NCBI GenBank assembly: GCA_016125505.1
Contig: WGLP01000002.1
Location: 930,001 to 994,000, forward strand
Direction of reading: 5' to 3'
DNA length: 64,000 nt
DNA from: Gammaproteobacteria bacterium
GTDB lineage: Bacteria > Pseudomonadota > Gammaproteobacteria > UBA6429 > Thiohalophilaceae
Shown: positions 53,972-62,227 of the stretch, piece by piece
Position numbering within the stretch: the stretch's first letter is position 1
Layout of the letters: every line of letters begins with the position of its first letter
The notes under the pieces: generated by a model
The model's database searches: none
What the model was told of the DNA's origin: nothing
The model's input: the letters and a program-made list of their open reading frames with translations, nothing else
Made by a program: the position numbers and the translations under genes

Positions 53972-55086
53972 CGCTGTTCCTCGCCGCATATAATCGCCAC
54001 TTCCCGCGTCAGATCGATACCGACAGGACACCAGCTGATGCAGCGACCGCAACCGACGCAGCCGGAGCGCCCGTACTGATCGTGCCAGCTGCCGAGTTTA
54101 TGCGTCAGCCACTGACGATAACGCTGGGTGGTGGTTGCGCGGATGGTGATGCCGTGAATGTAACTGTGGCCTGCGTTAAAACAGGAATCCCAGAGCCGCA
54201 CGTGATCGCTGCGTTTTCCGTCGAGGGCGGCACGGTCGCTCTCACTGTGACAAAAGCAGGTGGGACAGACGCTGGTACAGTTGCCACAGGACAAACAGCG
54301 TTTGGCAATATCTGCCCACTGGGGATGATCGAGATTGGCAAACAGGGCCTGATTCAGGTCGTGTGCAGGCAGATGGCGTTGTTGCCGGGCGGCCGCGCTA
54401 AGTGCGTTGCCGGCTTCTTGGATTTGTGTCGCGGAGGCGTTCTCGATAGGTAATTGTTGCAATATCTCCGTACCGAATTGACTGCGTGCGTCGATCAAAA
54501 AACCGTCTGTGATTTCGGTTAACGCGACATCATAGCCATAAGTCGCGCACGGCCCATCACCGGTGGATGCGCAAAAACAGGTGTCTGCCGGGTGAGTGCA
54601 GTTGACGGCGATGATTACGAGGTGTTGGCGCCGGCTGGCATAATATGGATCCTTGTATGCAGCCTGTAAAAAATGCTTGTCTTGAATATAGAGTGCAGCG
54701 ATGTCACATGCGCGTACCCCCACGACGGCAAGCTTCTGTGCCGGGGAATCTGGCCGGGTAAATTGCAGGGAACCGTCTTCGTTACGGTCGCTGCGCCATA
54801 ACACTTCTTCGCTGGCGAACACATAAGGTTTGAGTGCCTGTGGCCCATTGGCCCAGGCAAAATAGCGTGGGTCATCGGTCTGCTGTAACCGGTACAGGCC
54901 AGGTGCCTGCTGGTCGTGCAAGCCCTGCGGTAATTGTGTTACCTGAGAGATGGGCTGATACTGAATGCAGTTGTCGTGCAGTGTCGGTCCGATGCACTGG
55001 TAACCACGTGCATTGACGACATCCAGCAATGCCTGCAAGGCGTCTCGTTTTAGATAATACGACTGCTGGTCCATTCCCTTTGCCAT
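53968..55086 (-). CDS. hydB: hydrogenase iron-sulfur (beta) subunit
   Basis: 372 residues, like sulfhydrogenase beta and anaerobic sulfite reductase subunit A. Two 4Fe-4S ferredoxin-type sites occur at the C-terminus: [17 protein letters not shown] and [16 protein letters not shown]. Upstream are conserved cysteines ([26 protein letters not shown]). It conducts electrons between hydG and hydD. The start at 55086 has a weak ribosome site; a second ATG at codon 5 is possible. It follows the antiporter gene by 24 bp. Confidence 0.93.
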   Translation of the reverse strand: MAKGMDQQSYYLKRDALQALLDVVNARGYQCIGPTLHDNCIQYQPISQVTQLPQGLHDQQAPGLYRLQQTDDPRYFAWANGPQALKPYVFASEEVLWRSDRNEDGSLQFTRPDSPAQKLAVVGVRACDIAALYIQDKHFLQAAYKDPYYASRRQHLVIIAVNCTHPADTCFCASTGDGPCATYGYDVALTEITDGFLIDARSQFGTEILQQLPIENASATQIQEAGNALSAAARQQRHLPAHDLNQALFANLDHPQWADIAKRCLSCGNCTSVCPTCFCHSESDRAALDGKRSDHVRLWDSCFNAGHSYIHGITIRATTTQRYRQWLTHKLGSWHDQYGRSGCVGCGRCISWCPVGIDLTREVAIICGEEQR

Positions 55087-55110
55087 CGACGTATAGTACC
55101 TGATGATTAT

Positions 55111-56481
55111 TTAAACTGTTTTACCACCACGTTCACAACGCTGTATTGTATATTTTAACAGTGGTGGCGTGAGCAAGGTGGTCACAACCACCATTATTAC
55201 GATGGAAGAAAACAGACTATCGTTCAACACACCCAGGCTTTTTCCTAGCGAAGCAAAAATCAAGCCGACCTCACCACGTGGCATCATGCCGATACCGATG
55301 GCCAGGGAATTACAGCCATAACGGGCGCCAAGGCCGGCAGCGAGTTTTCCGATCATGGCGATGATGATCAATAGTAGTGCAACCAGCACTACCTTGGTAT
55401 CCATCAGCGTTTCCAATTTGACCTGTATGCCCATAAGTACGAAGAAGATGGGCACGAGAATCGTTTCCAAAGGCGCTATGAGGTCCTTGATGGAGAGCCG
55501 GTGCTGGCTGGCATCACCCCAGTGGCGAAAATACCCGTCGTGCAGGATGACACCGGCAGTGAAGGCGCCGATGATGGTGGCCAAACCGATAAGATTTGCG
55601 AACCAGGCGAGGATCATGACAAATAAAAATGAGATAAACATTTTTGCTTCGGAGATATCGAGATGCCGTACTGTCCAGATCGCAAAATTAAGGAATCGGG
55701 GCCCCAGTACAAAGCTGGCGGCGAAAAACAGGGCGGACAGACCGATAATCGATGCGACATGCAACAGGTCGAATTCACCGGACACGATGAGACCACTGAC
55801 CACGGCGAGCATGATCAGTCCCAGTATGTCATCGATCACCGCGGCACCGAGAATGACGCGTGCGGTCAGGGTTTGCTGACGATCCAGATCCTGAAGTACG
55901 CGCGCGGTAATGCCGACACTCGTTGCCACTAAGGTGGCGGCGAGAAAGAGATCGGTTTTTAGACTCAAGCCGGGCATGAAGAGCGCGGTGACCGCGAAGC
56001 CGAGAATAAAGGGTGTAACCACGCCGATGATGGCAACCAGCGCGGATTCTCGACCGACACTGCGTAATTCACTGACGCTGGTTTCCAGACCTACCAGAAA
56101 CAGCATGAAAATGATCCCGTAGCGGGAAAAGATATCGACGGTCTGGGCAACCTTCAGATAATCCTGTCCATGTGGCCCGGAGAGAATTTGCAGGAGATGC
56201 GCGCCGTGATGGGGAATGATGCTGTCCGCGGCTTCATTCATGGAGTGACCGCTCATGACCTCGCCGACGATATCGAAAATCGCGGTGCCTTCACGCAAGA
56301 TTTCAATGAAGTCGATACTGAAGGCGTAACCCAGCATACCGATCACGATGCCAATGATGAGTTCGCCAAGGACGGAAGGTTGTCCAAGGCGACGCGCAAT
56401 AAACCGGCCGAGCAAGGCAAAAAACAGGATACTGGTGGTGCCAAGGATCACGGGGGCGATGATGTCGTGGTGTATTGGCAT
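55111..56481 (-). CDS. CPA2-family cation:proton antiporter
   Basis: 456 residues, about 12 helices of the KefB/NapA (Na_H_Exchanger) domain, with LGELIIGIVIGMLGY, GLETSVSELRSVGRESALVAI, the discontinuous-helix region VIDDILGLIMLAVVSG (paired Asp residues) and MMPRGEVGLIFASLGKSLG. No C-terminal RCK/TrkA-N domain, so it is not a glutathione-gated KefB/C. It exchanges Na+ or K+ for H+. It lies immediately upstream of the hydrogenase genes and 23 bp after tRNA-Arg(CCT), all on the minus strand. Confidence 0.92.
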   Translation of the reverse strand: MPIHHDIIAPVILGTTSILFFALLGRFIARRLGQPSVLGELIIGIVIGMLGYAFSIDFIEILREGTAIFDIVGEVMSGHSMNEAADSIIPHHGAHLLQILSGPHGQDYLKVAQTVDIFSRYGIIFMLFLVGLETSVSELRSVGRESALVAIIGVVTPFILGFAVTALFMPGLSLKTDLFLAATLVATSVGITARVLQDLDRQQTLTARVILGAAVIDDILGLIMLAVVSGLIVSGEFDLLHVASIIGLSALFFAASFVLGPRFLNFAIWTVRHLDISEAKMFISFLFVMILAWFANLIGLATIIGAFTAGVILHDGYFRHWGDASQHRLSIKDLIAPLETILVPIFFVLMGIQVKLETLMDTKVVLVALLLIIIAMIGKLAAGLGARYGCNSLAIGIGMMPRGEVGLIFASLGKSLGVLNDSLFSSIVIMVVVTTLLTPPLLKYTIQRCERGGKTV

Positions 56482-56504
56482 ATGTCAGTAGTGGGTGTCT
56501 GAAC

Positions 56505-56580
56505 TGGTGCCCCCGGCAGGAGTTGAACCTGCGACCTACCGCTTAGGAGGCGGTCGCTCTATCCACTGAGCTACGGGGGC
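56505..56580 (-). tRNA. tRNA-Arg(CCT)
   Basis: 76 nt with encoded CCA. Read on the minus strand: acceptor GCCCCCG / CGGGGGC, D arm with AGCTCAGTGGATAGAGC, anticodon loop CTCCTAA (CCT, reads AGG), T arm with GGTTCAACTCC. It may be cotranscribed with the antiporter gene downstream. Confidence 0.96.
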
Positions 56581-56675
56581 CGTGCTGAGCAAAAACACAA
56601 ATTACAGCAGCGGATCATACCATTAACCTGCGGCGACTTTCACCGCTGGTGACGGAAGCGGGTACAGGGATTGGA

Positions 56676-57392
56676 TTAAAAGTGAACGCTACGGCGTTGA
56701 TGGCGATCCAGCATGGCAACCACGCGCGAGACATGTGATTGCATTGCGGGTGGAATGCCGATGAACTCACTGCCGACGAGAGAAAAGCCTTGATCCGGAA
56801 AATGCCGAATGCTGCGAACTTCCAGATCGCAAGTGATCTGGTTTTGTCCCGGCAGGGCGATCGTTGCAGCGTGTATCGCCTGTTCCTCTTCGAGACGAGT
56901 GGAATCCGCATAGCGAATGCGCGAACAAATACCGCTGGCGGAGATATCCACCAACTCTCCCTGGATCTGGTGTTTCAGGGGCAGTGGCAGGGAAATCGCC
57001 ATATGCTGATCATGATCGAGCTGGGCCCGGTGGTGACGGCGACGCTGACGGTAGATCATCGTCTCTGGCAGCGGCAGCAGATACATCGGGATACCGTTGC
57101 TTTCATCGATAGCGGCGATCTCCGTACTGAACAGGACTCTGATGCCTTTAAGTCGTGCATCCAGATGTACCTCGCTGCCGACGCGCAGCTTGTCGTGACC
57201 GCGTTGCGGGTTGAGTTCGTCCAGTGAGAATTGCGCATTGCCGGGGTCGACATCCAGGATAATGCTGTTATATGCCGTCATGTCCTTGCCGATGCGAACA
57301 CAGACCATGGCGCGTGCTGCCTGGATGCGCTTTAGCAGGCTGGCCATGTACGGCAGGAAGGCAATGGTTTGCTCGGATTCGTAATGCGACAT
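56676..57392 (-). CDS. ycgR: YcgR-type flagellar brake protein (PilZ)
   Basis: 238 residues. An N-terminal YcgR-like domain (1-110) is followed by PilZ with RQRRRHHRAQ (R-x-x-x-R site) and DISASGICSRI (D-x-S-x-x-G). With c-di-GMP bound, YcgR slows the flagellar motor. Position after flgN in a flagellar operon supports this role. It starts 24 bases after flgN ends. Confidence 0.92.
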   Translation of the reverse strand: MSHYESEQTIAFLPYMASLLKRIQAARAMVCVRIGKDMTAYNSIILDVDPGNAQFSLDELNPQRGHDKLRVGSEVHLDARLKGIRVLFSTEIAAIDESNGIPMYLLPLPETMIYRQRRRHHRAQLDHDQHMAISLPLPLKHQIQGELVDISASGICSRIRYADSTRLEEEQAIHAATIALPGQNQITCDLEVRSIRHFPDQGFSLVGSEFIGIPPAMQSHVSRVVAMLDRHQRRSVHF

Positions 57393-57416
57393 GCCGGATA
57401 TACGTGGGTATCGGGG

Positions 57417-57908
57417 CTAGACACGCCCCAGGGTGTGTTGAGTATCCATGACCTGCTGTTGCGAGCCGCTGGCGGAGTAGAGTTCGTCGCCACCGGTCGC
57501 GCCGCGCAAAATGGCCAGTGCCTGTTGCGTATGGCGTTGCCGATGCGCGAGTAAAATACCGTTGACCTGATTCTGACTGGCACATTCACTGCCAAGCGTA
57601 CTGACCTTGTCCCACTGTTGTTCGAAGCGTCCGAGCAGTTTGCCAGACACCCCGTTGAGATAGGTCTTGATACCGGCAAAATCACACGGAATGTTCAGTT
57701 GCTTGCAGAGCTGCTGCCGTTGTTTTTCCACTTGTTCGATTTGCGCCGAGAGCGTTTCCTTGTCGCGGGCAAGGCGCTCGAGTGTGTCAAAATTGTTTTG
57801 GGTAAGGGCCGTTTCTTCCTGTTGCAGAAGCGTCTCCAGTTGGCCGAGCTGCTGCGTCAGCGCATCGAGCTGATTGAAGAGTTGTTGAACGGCCTGCTGC
57901 GTATTCAT
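57417..57908 (-). CDS. flgN: flagellar export chaperone FlgN
   Basis: 163 residues, mostly long coiled-coil helices (QLDALTQQLGQLETLLQQEETALTQNNFDTLERLARDKETLSAQIEQVEKQRQQL) as in FlgN, which binds FlgK and FlgL before export. It is not similar at motif level to anything else. A TTG overlapping the flgM stop is an alternative start, but the ATG at 57908 is preferred because homologues start close to it. Confidence 0.92.
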   Translation of the reverse strand: MNTQQAVQQLFNQLDALTQQLGQLETLLQQEETALTQNNFDTLERLARDKETLSAQIEQVEKQRQQLCKQLNIPCDFAGIKTYLNGVSGKLLGRFEQQWDKVSTLGSECASQNQVNGILLAHRQRHTQQALAILRGATGGDELYSASGSQQQVMDTQHTLGRV

Positions 57909-57919
57909 GCGACGAGGGA

Positions 57920-58231
57920 TCAAAAGTCCTGTTCAAAACCGATCATCTTGTCTGCAACCCGATCCGGATTGACTCGGTACTCGCCACGATGAATGGCGTC
58001 ACGCACCCGGTTCACATGGCTTTGATCCACCTCGGGTTGTTGTGCCAGCTTTTGTTCCAGGGATTTCAAGCGTGCCGCCATGTCGGTCAGCACGACCTTG
58101 TCTTGGGACCCTGTGCCCGATGTGGTTGTGCGGGTATCCGACTTACTGCCATCACGACCGACGCCATTGGTCTGGCGGTCCGTCGTATGCTGGCTACGGC
58201 CGGTATTGATCCCACTGATGTCATTTGACAT
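57920..58231 (-). CDS. flgM: anti-sigma-28 factor FlgM
   Basis: 103 residues. The disordered N-terminus begins with the conserved MSNDISGIN and the C-terminal half has the sigma-28-binding helices (KVVLTDMAARLKSLEQKLAQQPEVDQSHVNRVRDAIHRGEYRVNPDRVADKMIGFE). It is secreted through the completed hook-basal body, releasing FliA. AGGAG ahead of the ATG, and a sigma-28 promoter further up at 58266-58292. Confidence 0.95.
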   Translation of the reverse strand: MSNDISGINTGRSQHTTDRQTNGVGRDGSKSDTRTTTSGTGSQDKVVLTDMAARLKSLEQKLAQQPEVDQSHVNRVRDAIHRGEYRVNPDRVADKMIGFEQDF

Positions 58232-58265
58232 GGCTTATTACTCCTAACGCAGTTTGCCACTTCTC

Positions 58266-58292
58266 TTAGCGGCGCCTGCTCAAAAAGCTTTA
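58266..58292 (-). promoter_or_regulatory. sigma-28 (FliA) promoter for flgMN
   Basis: On the minus strand: TAAA, 15-base spacer, GCCGCTAA, against the consensus TAAA-N15-GCCGATAA (one mismatch). It would give the FliA-dependent autoregulation of its anti-sigma factor. Confidence 0.8.
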
Positions 58293-58321
58293 GGGTTTGA
58301 TATACAGGTTGTTGAAATTAC

Positions 58322-59077
58322 TCACATTTTAACCCTTACGGTCGATGCGGCTATTACCTCGGCCATGAGTTTGCGTCCACTCCGGGTGTTGGTGACCTGG
58401 ATCATCTGGCCGCGATGGCCGTCCATCAGGGCCTTGCCTTGCACGCGCACGACCATGCTCCCCGATTCTGCCATGATGATGACCGGTTCACCACGTTGAA
58501 CCAGGCGCCTGGGTGTGACTTCCCGCGGGGTAAAGACACTGCCTTCCGCCAGCGGGCGTTTCAGCACCATACCGATGAGTTGCTGCTTGTCCTCGAACAC
58601 ACCGCTGCGAAACTGCGAGACCTCCCGCTTGCGCAGGCGAATATCGTCCGCCGTGATCAGCGTGTCTTTCGCCAGCGGCCGGCTGGCGGTGAGCACCATG
58701 CTATAGGCATGGATCTCTACCGGGATGTACACCTGCCAGCTGGGTTCGGCACAACGAACGCCGACACTGGTGGCAATCAGCGCCTGGGATGTCGGCGGGA
58801 AAAATGCCTCCAGTGCTTGCCGGCAGGACGCGAGGTGGAGACGTTGATCCAGGTAGCCGAAATCGACACTGACGTCATATTTATCTGCGTAGGCGTGCAG
58901 GATGTATTGCTTGGCGACCGTCATGAGGCGGGCAGGGGTTTCGAACGCATCTGCCCGGGCCTGCAGCGAGAGGCCAAACAGGCAACAGATTGCCGCCAGC
59001 GTCAAAAGATTGCTGCCGACGGTTAATCGGCGCGCTGTCACTGCCTTGCCTGACTGAAGTAAGCTGTTGTTATACAT
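58322..59077 (-). CDS. flgA: flagellar basal body P-ring chaperone FlgA
   Basis: 251 residues with a signal peptide (hydrophobic LLTLAAICCLFGLSLQARA, cut after ARA near residue 42). The SAF-like domain follows with SRPLAKDTLITADDIRLRKREVSQ, VLKRPLAEGSVFTPREVTPRRLVQRGEPV and the end GRKLMAEVIAASTVRV. It assists FlgI P-ring assembly in the periplasm. Transcribed away from cheV; a sigma-54 promoter lies between. Confidence 0.95.
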   Translation of the reverse strand: MYNNSLLQSGKAVTARRLTVGSNLLTLAAICCLFGLSLQARADAFETPARLMTVAKQYILHAYADKYDVSVDFGYLDQRLHLASCRQALEAFFPPTSQALIATSVGVRCAEPSWQVYIPVEIHAYSMVLTASRPLAKDTLITADDIRLRKREVSQFRSGVFEDKQQLIGMVLKRPLAEGSVFTPREVTPRRLVQRGEPVIIMAESGSMVVRVQGKALMDGHRGQMIQVTNTRSGRKLMAEVIAASTVRVKM

Positions 59078-59127
59078 ACTGATTACAAAATCCCTGGGTT
59101 GCCTGTCCGAGTTTGTACAAAAAATAG

Positions 59128-59143
59128 TGCAAGGCCTATGCCA
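59128..59143 (-). promoter_or_regulatory. sigma-54 promoter for flgA
   Basis: Minus strand TGGCATAGGCCTTGCA, matching TGGCAYG-N4-TTGCW with one deviation at position 7. It lies 50 bp upstream of flgA. Confidence 0.7.
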
Positions 59144-59156
59144 TACAGTAATTGTT

Positions 59157-59183
59157 TAAGCATTTACCTGGCACAGCCGATAA
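59157..59183 (+). promoter_or_regulatory. sigma-28 promoter for cheV
   Basis: TAAG, 15-base spacer and a perfect GCCGATAA at 59176-59183, 33 bp before the cheV ATG. Confidence 0.8.
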
Positions 59184-59216
59184 GGACACAGTTACCTAAT
59201 AAGAGCGGAGAACCTT

Positions 59217-60173
59217 ATGGCGGGCGTGATGGAGGGCGTTGATCAGCGCACTAAACTGGTCGGTGAAAATCGCTTCGAATTATTGCTGTTCGGCTTGGGC
59301 GACAAGCAGAAATTCGGTATCAACGTGTTCAAGGTACAGGAAGTCATCCAGTGTCCGCCCCTGACCGGTGTGCCCAAGGCGCATCGTTTCGTGCGGGGCA
59401 TCGCCAACATGCGTGGCCGCACCATCACCATCATGGACCTGGCCATGGCCATCGGTCGCAAACCCATCAGCGATATCCAGAACCGTTTCGTGATCGTGAC
59501 GGAATACAATCGTTCGACCCAGGGCTTTCTGGTCAGCAGCGTTGATCGCATTGTGAACATGAACTGGAAAGATATCCTGCCGCCGCCCAAGGGTGTTGGT
59601 AAGAATAATTATATGACCGCGGTGACCAAGATCGAAAATGAGTTGGTGGAAATTATCGACGTGGAAAAAGTCTTCGCTGAACTGACTGGGATAAAAATCG
59701 ACGTCGGCGCAGAAGCCACAGTCTCTGCGGACGAAGCCAAGGAACTGCGCATACTGGTGGCGGACGATTCGCTGGTCGCACGCAAACAGGTCAAGTCCAC
59801 GCTGGACAAGGTCGGTCTTGCATGCGATTTGGCGAAAAACGGCCGCGAGGCGCTGGAGATGCTCAAGAAAGCGGTAGAGGGTGGCAAGCCGATCACCGAT
59901 ACCTATGACGTGGTGATCTCCGATATTGAAATGCCCGAGATGGATGGTTATACCCTCACTACCGAAATTCGTGCTGATGAACGCCTGCGTGCGTTGCCCG
60001 TGATGCTGCATACCTCGCTGAGCGGCACTTTCAACAGTAACATGGTGAAAAAGGTCGGGGCGGATAAATTCGTTGCCAAGTTTGATTCTCAGGAATTATC
60101 ACGCGAACTGCATACCTTGCTGCGAGAACGTGGTTTGATCACCGCAAACGAACAACAATTGAAGGCGGGTTGA
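59217..60173 (+). CDS. cheV: chemotaxis coupling protein CheV
   Basis: 318 residues: a CheW-like coupling domain (1-165, with GINVFKVQEVIQCPPLTGVPKAHRFVRGIANMRGRTITIMDL) followed by a receiver domain with DDS pair, Asp phospho-site in DVVISDIEMPEMDGY, and the LHTSLSG and AKFDS elements. It links receptors to CheA and, via phosphorylation, helps adaptation. CGGAGA before the ATG. cheR follows after 51 bp. Confidence 0.95.
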   Translation: MAGVMEGVDQRTKLVGENRFELLLFGLGDKQKFGINVFKVQEVIQCPPLTGVPKAHRFVRGIANMRGRTITIMDLAMAIGRKPISDIQNRFVIVTEYNRSTQGFLVSSVDRIVNMNWKDILPPPKGVGKNNYMTAVTKIENELVEIIDVEKVFAELTGIKIDVGAEATVSADEAKELRILVADDSLVARKQVKSTLDKVGLACDLAKNGREALEMLKKAVEGGKPITDTYDVVISDIEMPEMDGYTLTTEIRADERLRALPVMLHTSLSGTFNSNMVKKVGADKFVAKFDSQELSRELHTLLRERGLITANEQQLKAG

Positions 60174-60224
60174 TCAGGAACAACCTGCGGCATGCTCAAC
60201 ACAAATTGGAAGTGAAACCAGACG

Positions 60225-61064
60225 GTGACGGACCAAGTCTTATCCAAGTCCCAGTACGATGACTTCAGGCATTTCCTGGAACAGTCATGCGGCATCGTGC
60301 TCGGTGATAACAAGCATTACCTGGTGACGTCGCGGCTTAACCGGCTTACGCAGGAATTCTCCTTTACGAATCTCGGCGCCTTGCTCGATGCGCTGAAGAA
60401 AAACAACGACGGCAGGCTCAAGGAACGCGTCATTGATGCGATGACCACCAACGAAACCAGCTGGTTTCGCGATAATTATCCATTCGAGTTGATGCGTGAG
60501 AACCTTCTGCCCGACCTGGCGCGTAACAAGCCATCACGCCTGCGGATCTGGTCGGCCGCCTGTTCCACCGGTCAGGAACCGTACTCCATCAGCATGACCG
60601 TGCACGAATTCCAGCAGAAGAATCCGGGAATGCTGACCGCGCCACTGGAAATCGTGGGTACCGATATTTCCGGTACGGTGTTGAATATTGCCAAGGCGGC
60701 AAAATACGACGAACTCAGCATCGCGCGTGGTATCACCGAGCAACGCCGCAGTCAGTATTTCACGCAAGTGGAGGGCAATCGCTGGCAGCTGATCGACAAA
60801 CTGCGTTCGCCGGTACGCTTCACCGAGATTAATCTATTACAAAGTTACACCTTGCTCGGTCGCTTTGATCTCATCTTCTGCCGCAATGTACTGATCTATT
60901 TCTCCAGCGACCTCAAGACCGATATCCTGACGCGCATGTCGCAGATCCTCAATCCGGGCGGCTATCTGATCCTCGGTGGTTCCGAATCACCGACCGGCTA
61001 TTGCCGTGCATTTGAAATGGTGCGTTTTCCGAAGGGCGTGGTGTACAGATTGAAATCAAGCTAA
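60225..61064 (+). CDS. cheR: chemotaxis protein methyltransferase CheR
   Basis: 279 residues. An N-terminal helical domain (SQYDDFRHFLEQSCGIVLGDNKHYLV) and a SAM-dependent methyltransferase domain with RIWSAACSTGQEPYSI (SAM-binding), EIVGTDISGTVL and FDLIFCRNVLIYF. It methylates glutamates on receptors. The start is a GTG. The order flgA/cheV-cheR/flgB matches Pseudomonas and Vibrio. Confidence 0.97.
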   Translation: MTDQVLSKSQYDDFRHFLEQSCGIVLGDNKHYLVTSRLNRLTQEFSFTNLGALLDALKKNNDGRLKERVIDAMTTNETSWFRDNYPFELMRENLLPDLARNKPSRLRIWSAACSTGQEPYSISMTVHEFQQKNPGMLTAPLEIVGTDISGTVLNIAKAAKYDELSIARGITEQRRSQYFTQVEGNRWQLIDKLRSPVRFTEINLLQSYTLLGRFDLIFCRNVLIYFSSDLKTDILTRMSQILNPGGYLILGGSESPTGYCRAFEMVRFPKGVVYRLKSS

Positions 61065-61097
61065 GAAATTTGTTACTCCGACGTGCTTATAAACTCA

Positions 61098-61201
61098 CAG
61101 GATGGGATGACACTTGCCAGGACCATATGCCGCAGGGATGCGGCATATGAGCGTACAGGGACGTATTTACCGCGCGTCCTGGCAAGTGTTATCCCATCCT
61201 G
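61098..61201. repeat. long imperfect palindrome with inner GGGA-loop hairpin
   Basis: 26-base arms at 61098-61123 and 61176-61201 pair with a single G-T mismatch (CAGGATGGGATGACACTTGC... against its complement). Inside, CATATGCCGCA and TGCGGCATATG form an 11-bp stem around a GGGA loop (61124-61149), followed by TACAGGGACGTA. The GGA-in-loop layout resembles CsrA sites, but the symmetric form fits a dispersed intergenic repeat. It lies between cheR and flgB, upstream of the sigma-54 promoter. Confidence 0.65.
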
Positions 61202-61338
61202 AGTGCTGTGACAGTCTGGAATCGCACTTGAAAACTGGCTTGCCGCCTGTTGCCGCTTTCGGTTCAAGCTTGCCGCTTTCCCCCTTAGTCCTCTGGCAGT
61301 AATTCAGTAACTTACTGTAATTCCAGATAAAAAATTAC

Positions 61339-61354
61339 TGGCACGGTTGTTGCT
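61339..61354 (+). promoter_or_regulatory. sigma-54 promoter for flgBCDE
   Basis: TGGCACG, four bases, TTGCT: a perfect match to the -24/-12 consensus, 37 bp before the flgB ATG. The flgB operon is therefore likely under RpoN with a FlrC/FleR-type activator. Confidence 0.88.
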
Positions 61355-61391
61355 CTTTCCCCATCAGAGTCACAAGCAATGGGAAAGCGAG

Positions 61392-61790
61392 ATGCCGTTC
61401 AACTTCGATAGTTATCTGGGGATCAACCAACAGGCCCTGCAGTTGCAGTCCTACCGTGCCCAGATCCTCGCCTCTAACCTGGCGAATGCGGATACGCCGA
61501 ACTACAAGGCGCGCGATATCGATTTTCGCGCCGTGTTGTCTGCGGCGGGAGGCCAGGGCGGCAAGCTTCCCATGCTGGCAACCGAGCCGGGTCATATCGA
61601 ACCGCAAATGGAAAACGGCGGCTACGACCTGATGTATCGCAATCCGTATCAACCGTCGCTCGATGGCAACACCGTGGAAGGCCAGGTGGAGATGTCGGCA
61701 TACACCGACAACGCCATGCGTTATCTGGCGACCCTGCGCATCCTCACCGGCAAGTTGAATACTCTCCGTACCGCATTGAAGGGCCAGTAA
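61392..61790 (+). CDS. flgB: flagellar proximal rod protein FlgB
   Basis: 132 residues. The rod-family N-terminal motif NLANADTPNYKARDIDF and the C-terminal amphipathic helix (VEMSAYTDNAMRYLATLRILTGKLNTLRTAL) are present. It begins MPFNFDSYLG; the ATG at 61392 is preceded by GGGAAAG, while an earlier in-frame TTG lies within the promoter region. flgC follows after one base. Confidence 0.95.
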   Translation: MPFNFDSYLGINQQALQLQSYRAQILASNLANADTPNYKARDIDFRAVLSAAGGQGGKLPMLATEPGHIEPQMENGGYDLMYRNPYQPSLDGNTVEGQVEMSAYTDNAMRYLATLRILTGKLNTLRTALKGQ

Positions 61791-61791
61791 C

Positions 61792-62208
61792 ATGTCGCTG
61801 TTTAGTATTTTCGATACCGCCGGTTCCGCCCTTGAGGCTCAGAGTGTTCGCCTGAACACGACCTCCAGTAACCTGGCCAATGCCAATAGCATCAGCAGCA
61901 GCACCGGTACCACCTATCGTGCCCGCCAACCGGTGTTTGCGCCGGTACTCAACGATGCCTTTAACGACGATGGCGCCAGTGTCGGCGTGCGCGTCATGGG
62001 CATTGTCGAGAGCCAGGCACCGTTACGTCGCGAACACGACCCGGGCAATCCGCAGGCGGATGCCAACGGGTATATCTATCTGCCCAATGTCAACGTGGTG
62101 GAAGAGATGGCCAACATGATTTCCGCGTCCCGTTCATACCAGACCAATGTCGAGGTCATGAACAGCGCCAAACAAATGTTATTACGCACGATCGCCTTAG
62201 GACAGTAA
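61792..62208 (+). CDS. flgC: flagellar rod protein FlgC
   Basis: 138 residues. N-terminal rod motif (FDTAGSALEAQSVRLNTTSSNLANANS), middle with YRARQPVF and C-terminal VNVVEEMANMISASRSYQTNVEVMNSAKQMLLRTIALG. Part of the proximal rod. Nearly abuts flgB. Confidence 0.96.
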   Translation: MSLFSIFDTAGSALEAQSVRLNTTSSNLANANSISSSTGTTYRARQPVFAPVLNDAFNDDGASVGVRVMGIVESQAPLRREHDPGNPQADANGYIYLPNVNVVEEMANMISASRSYQTNVEVMNSAKQMLLRTIALGQ

Positions 62209-62227
62209 GCGAACAGGGGTAAACGAA

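Noticed and set aside
61098..61201. Second CsrB-like RNA
   Set aside because: Only a few GGAs, no promoter or terminator of its own, and strong long-arm symmetry point to a repeat instead.
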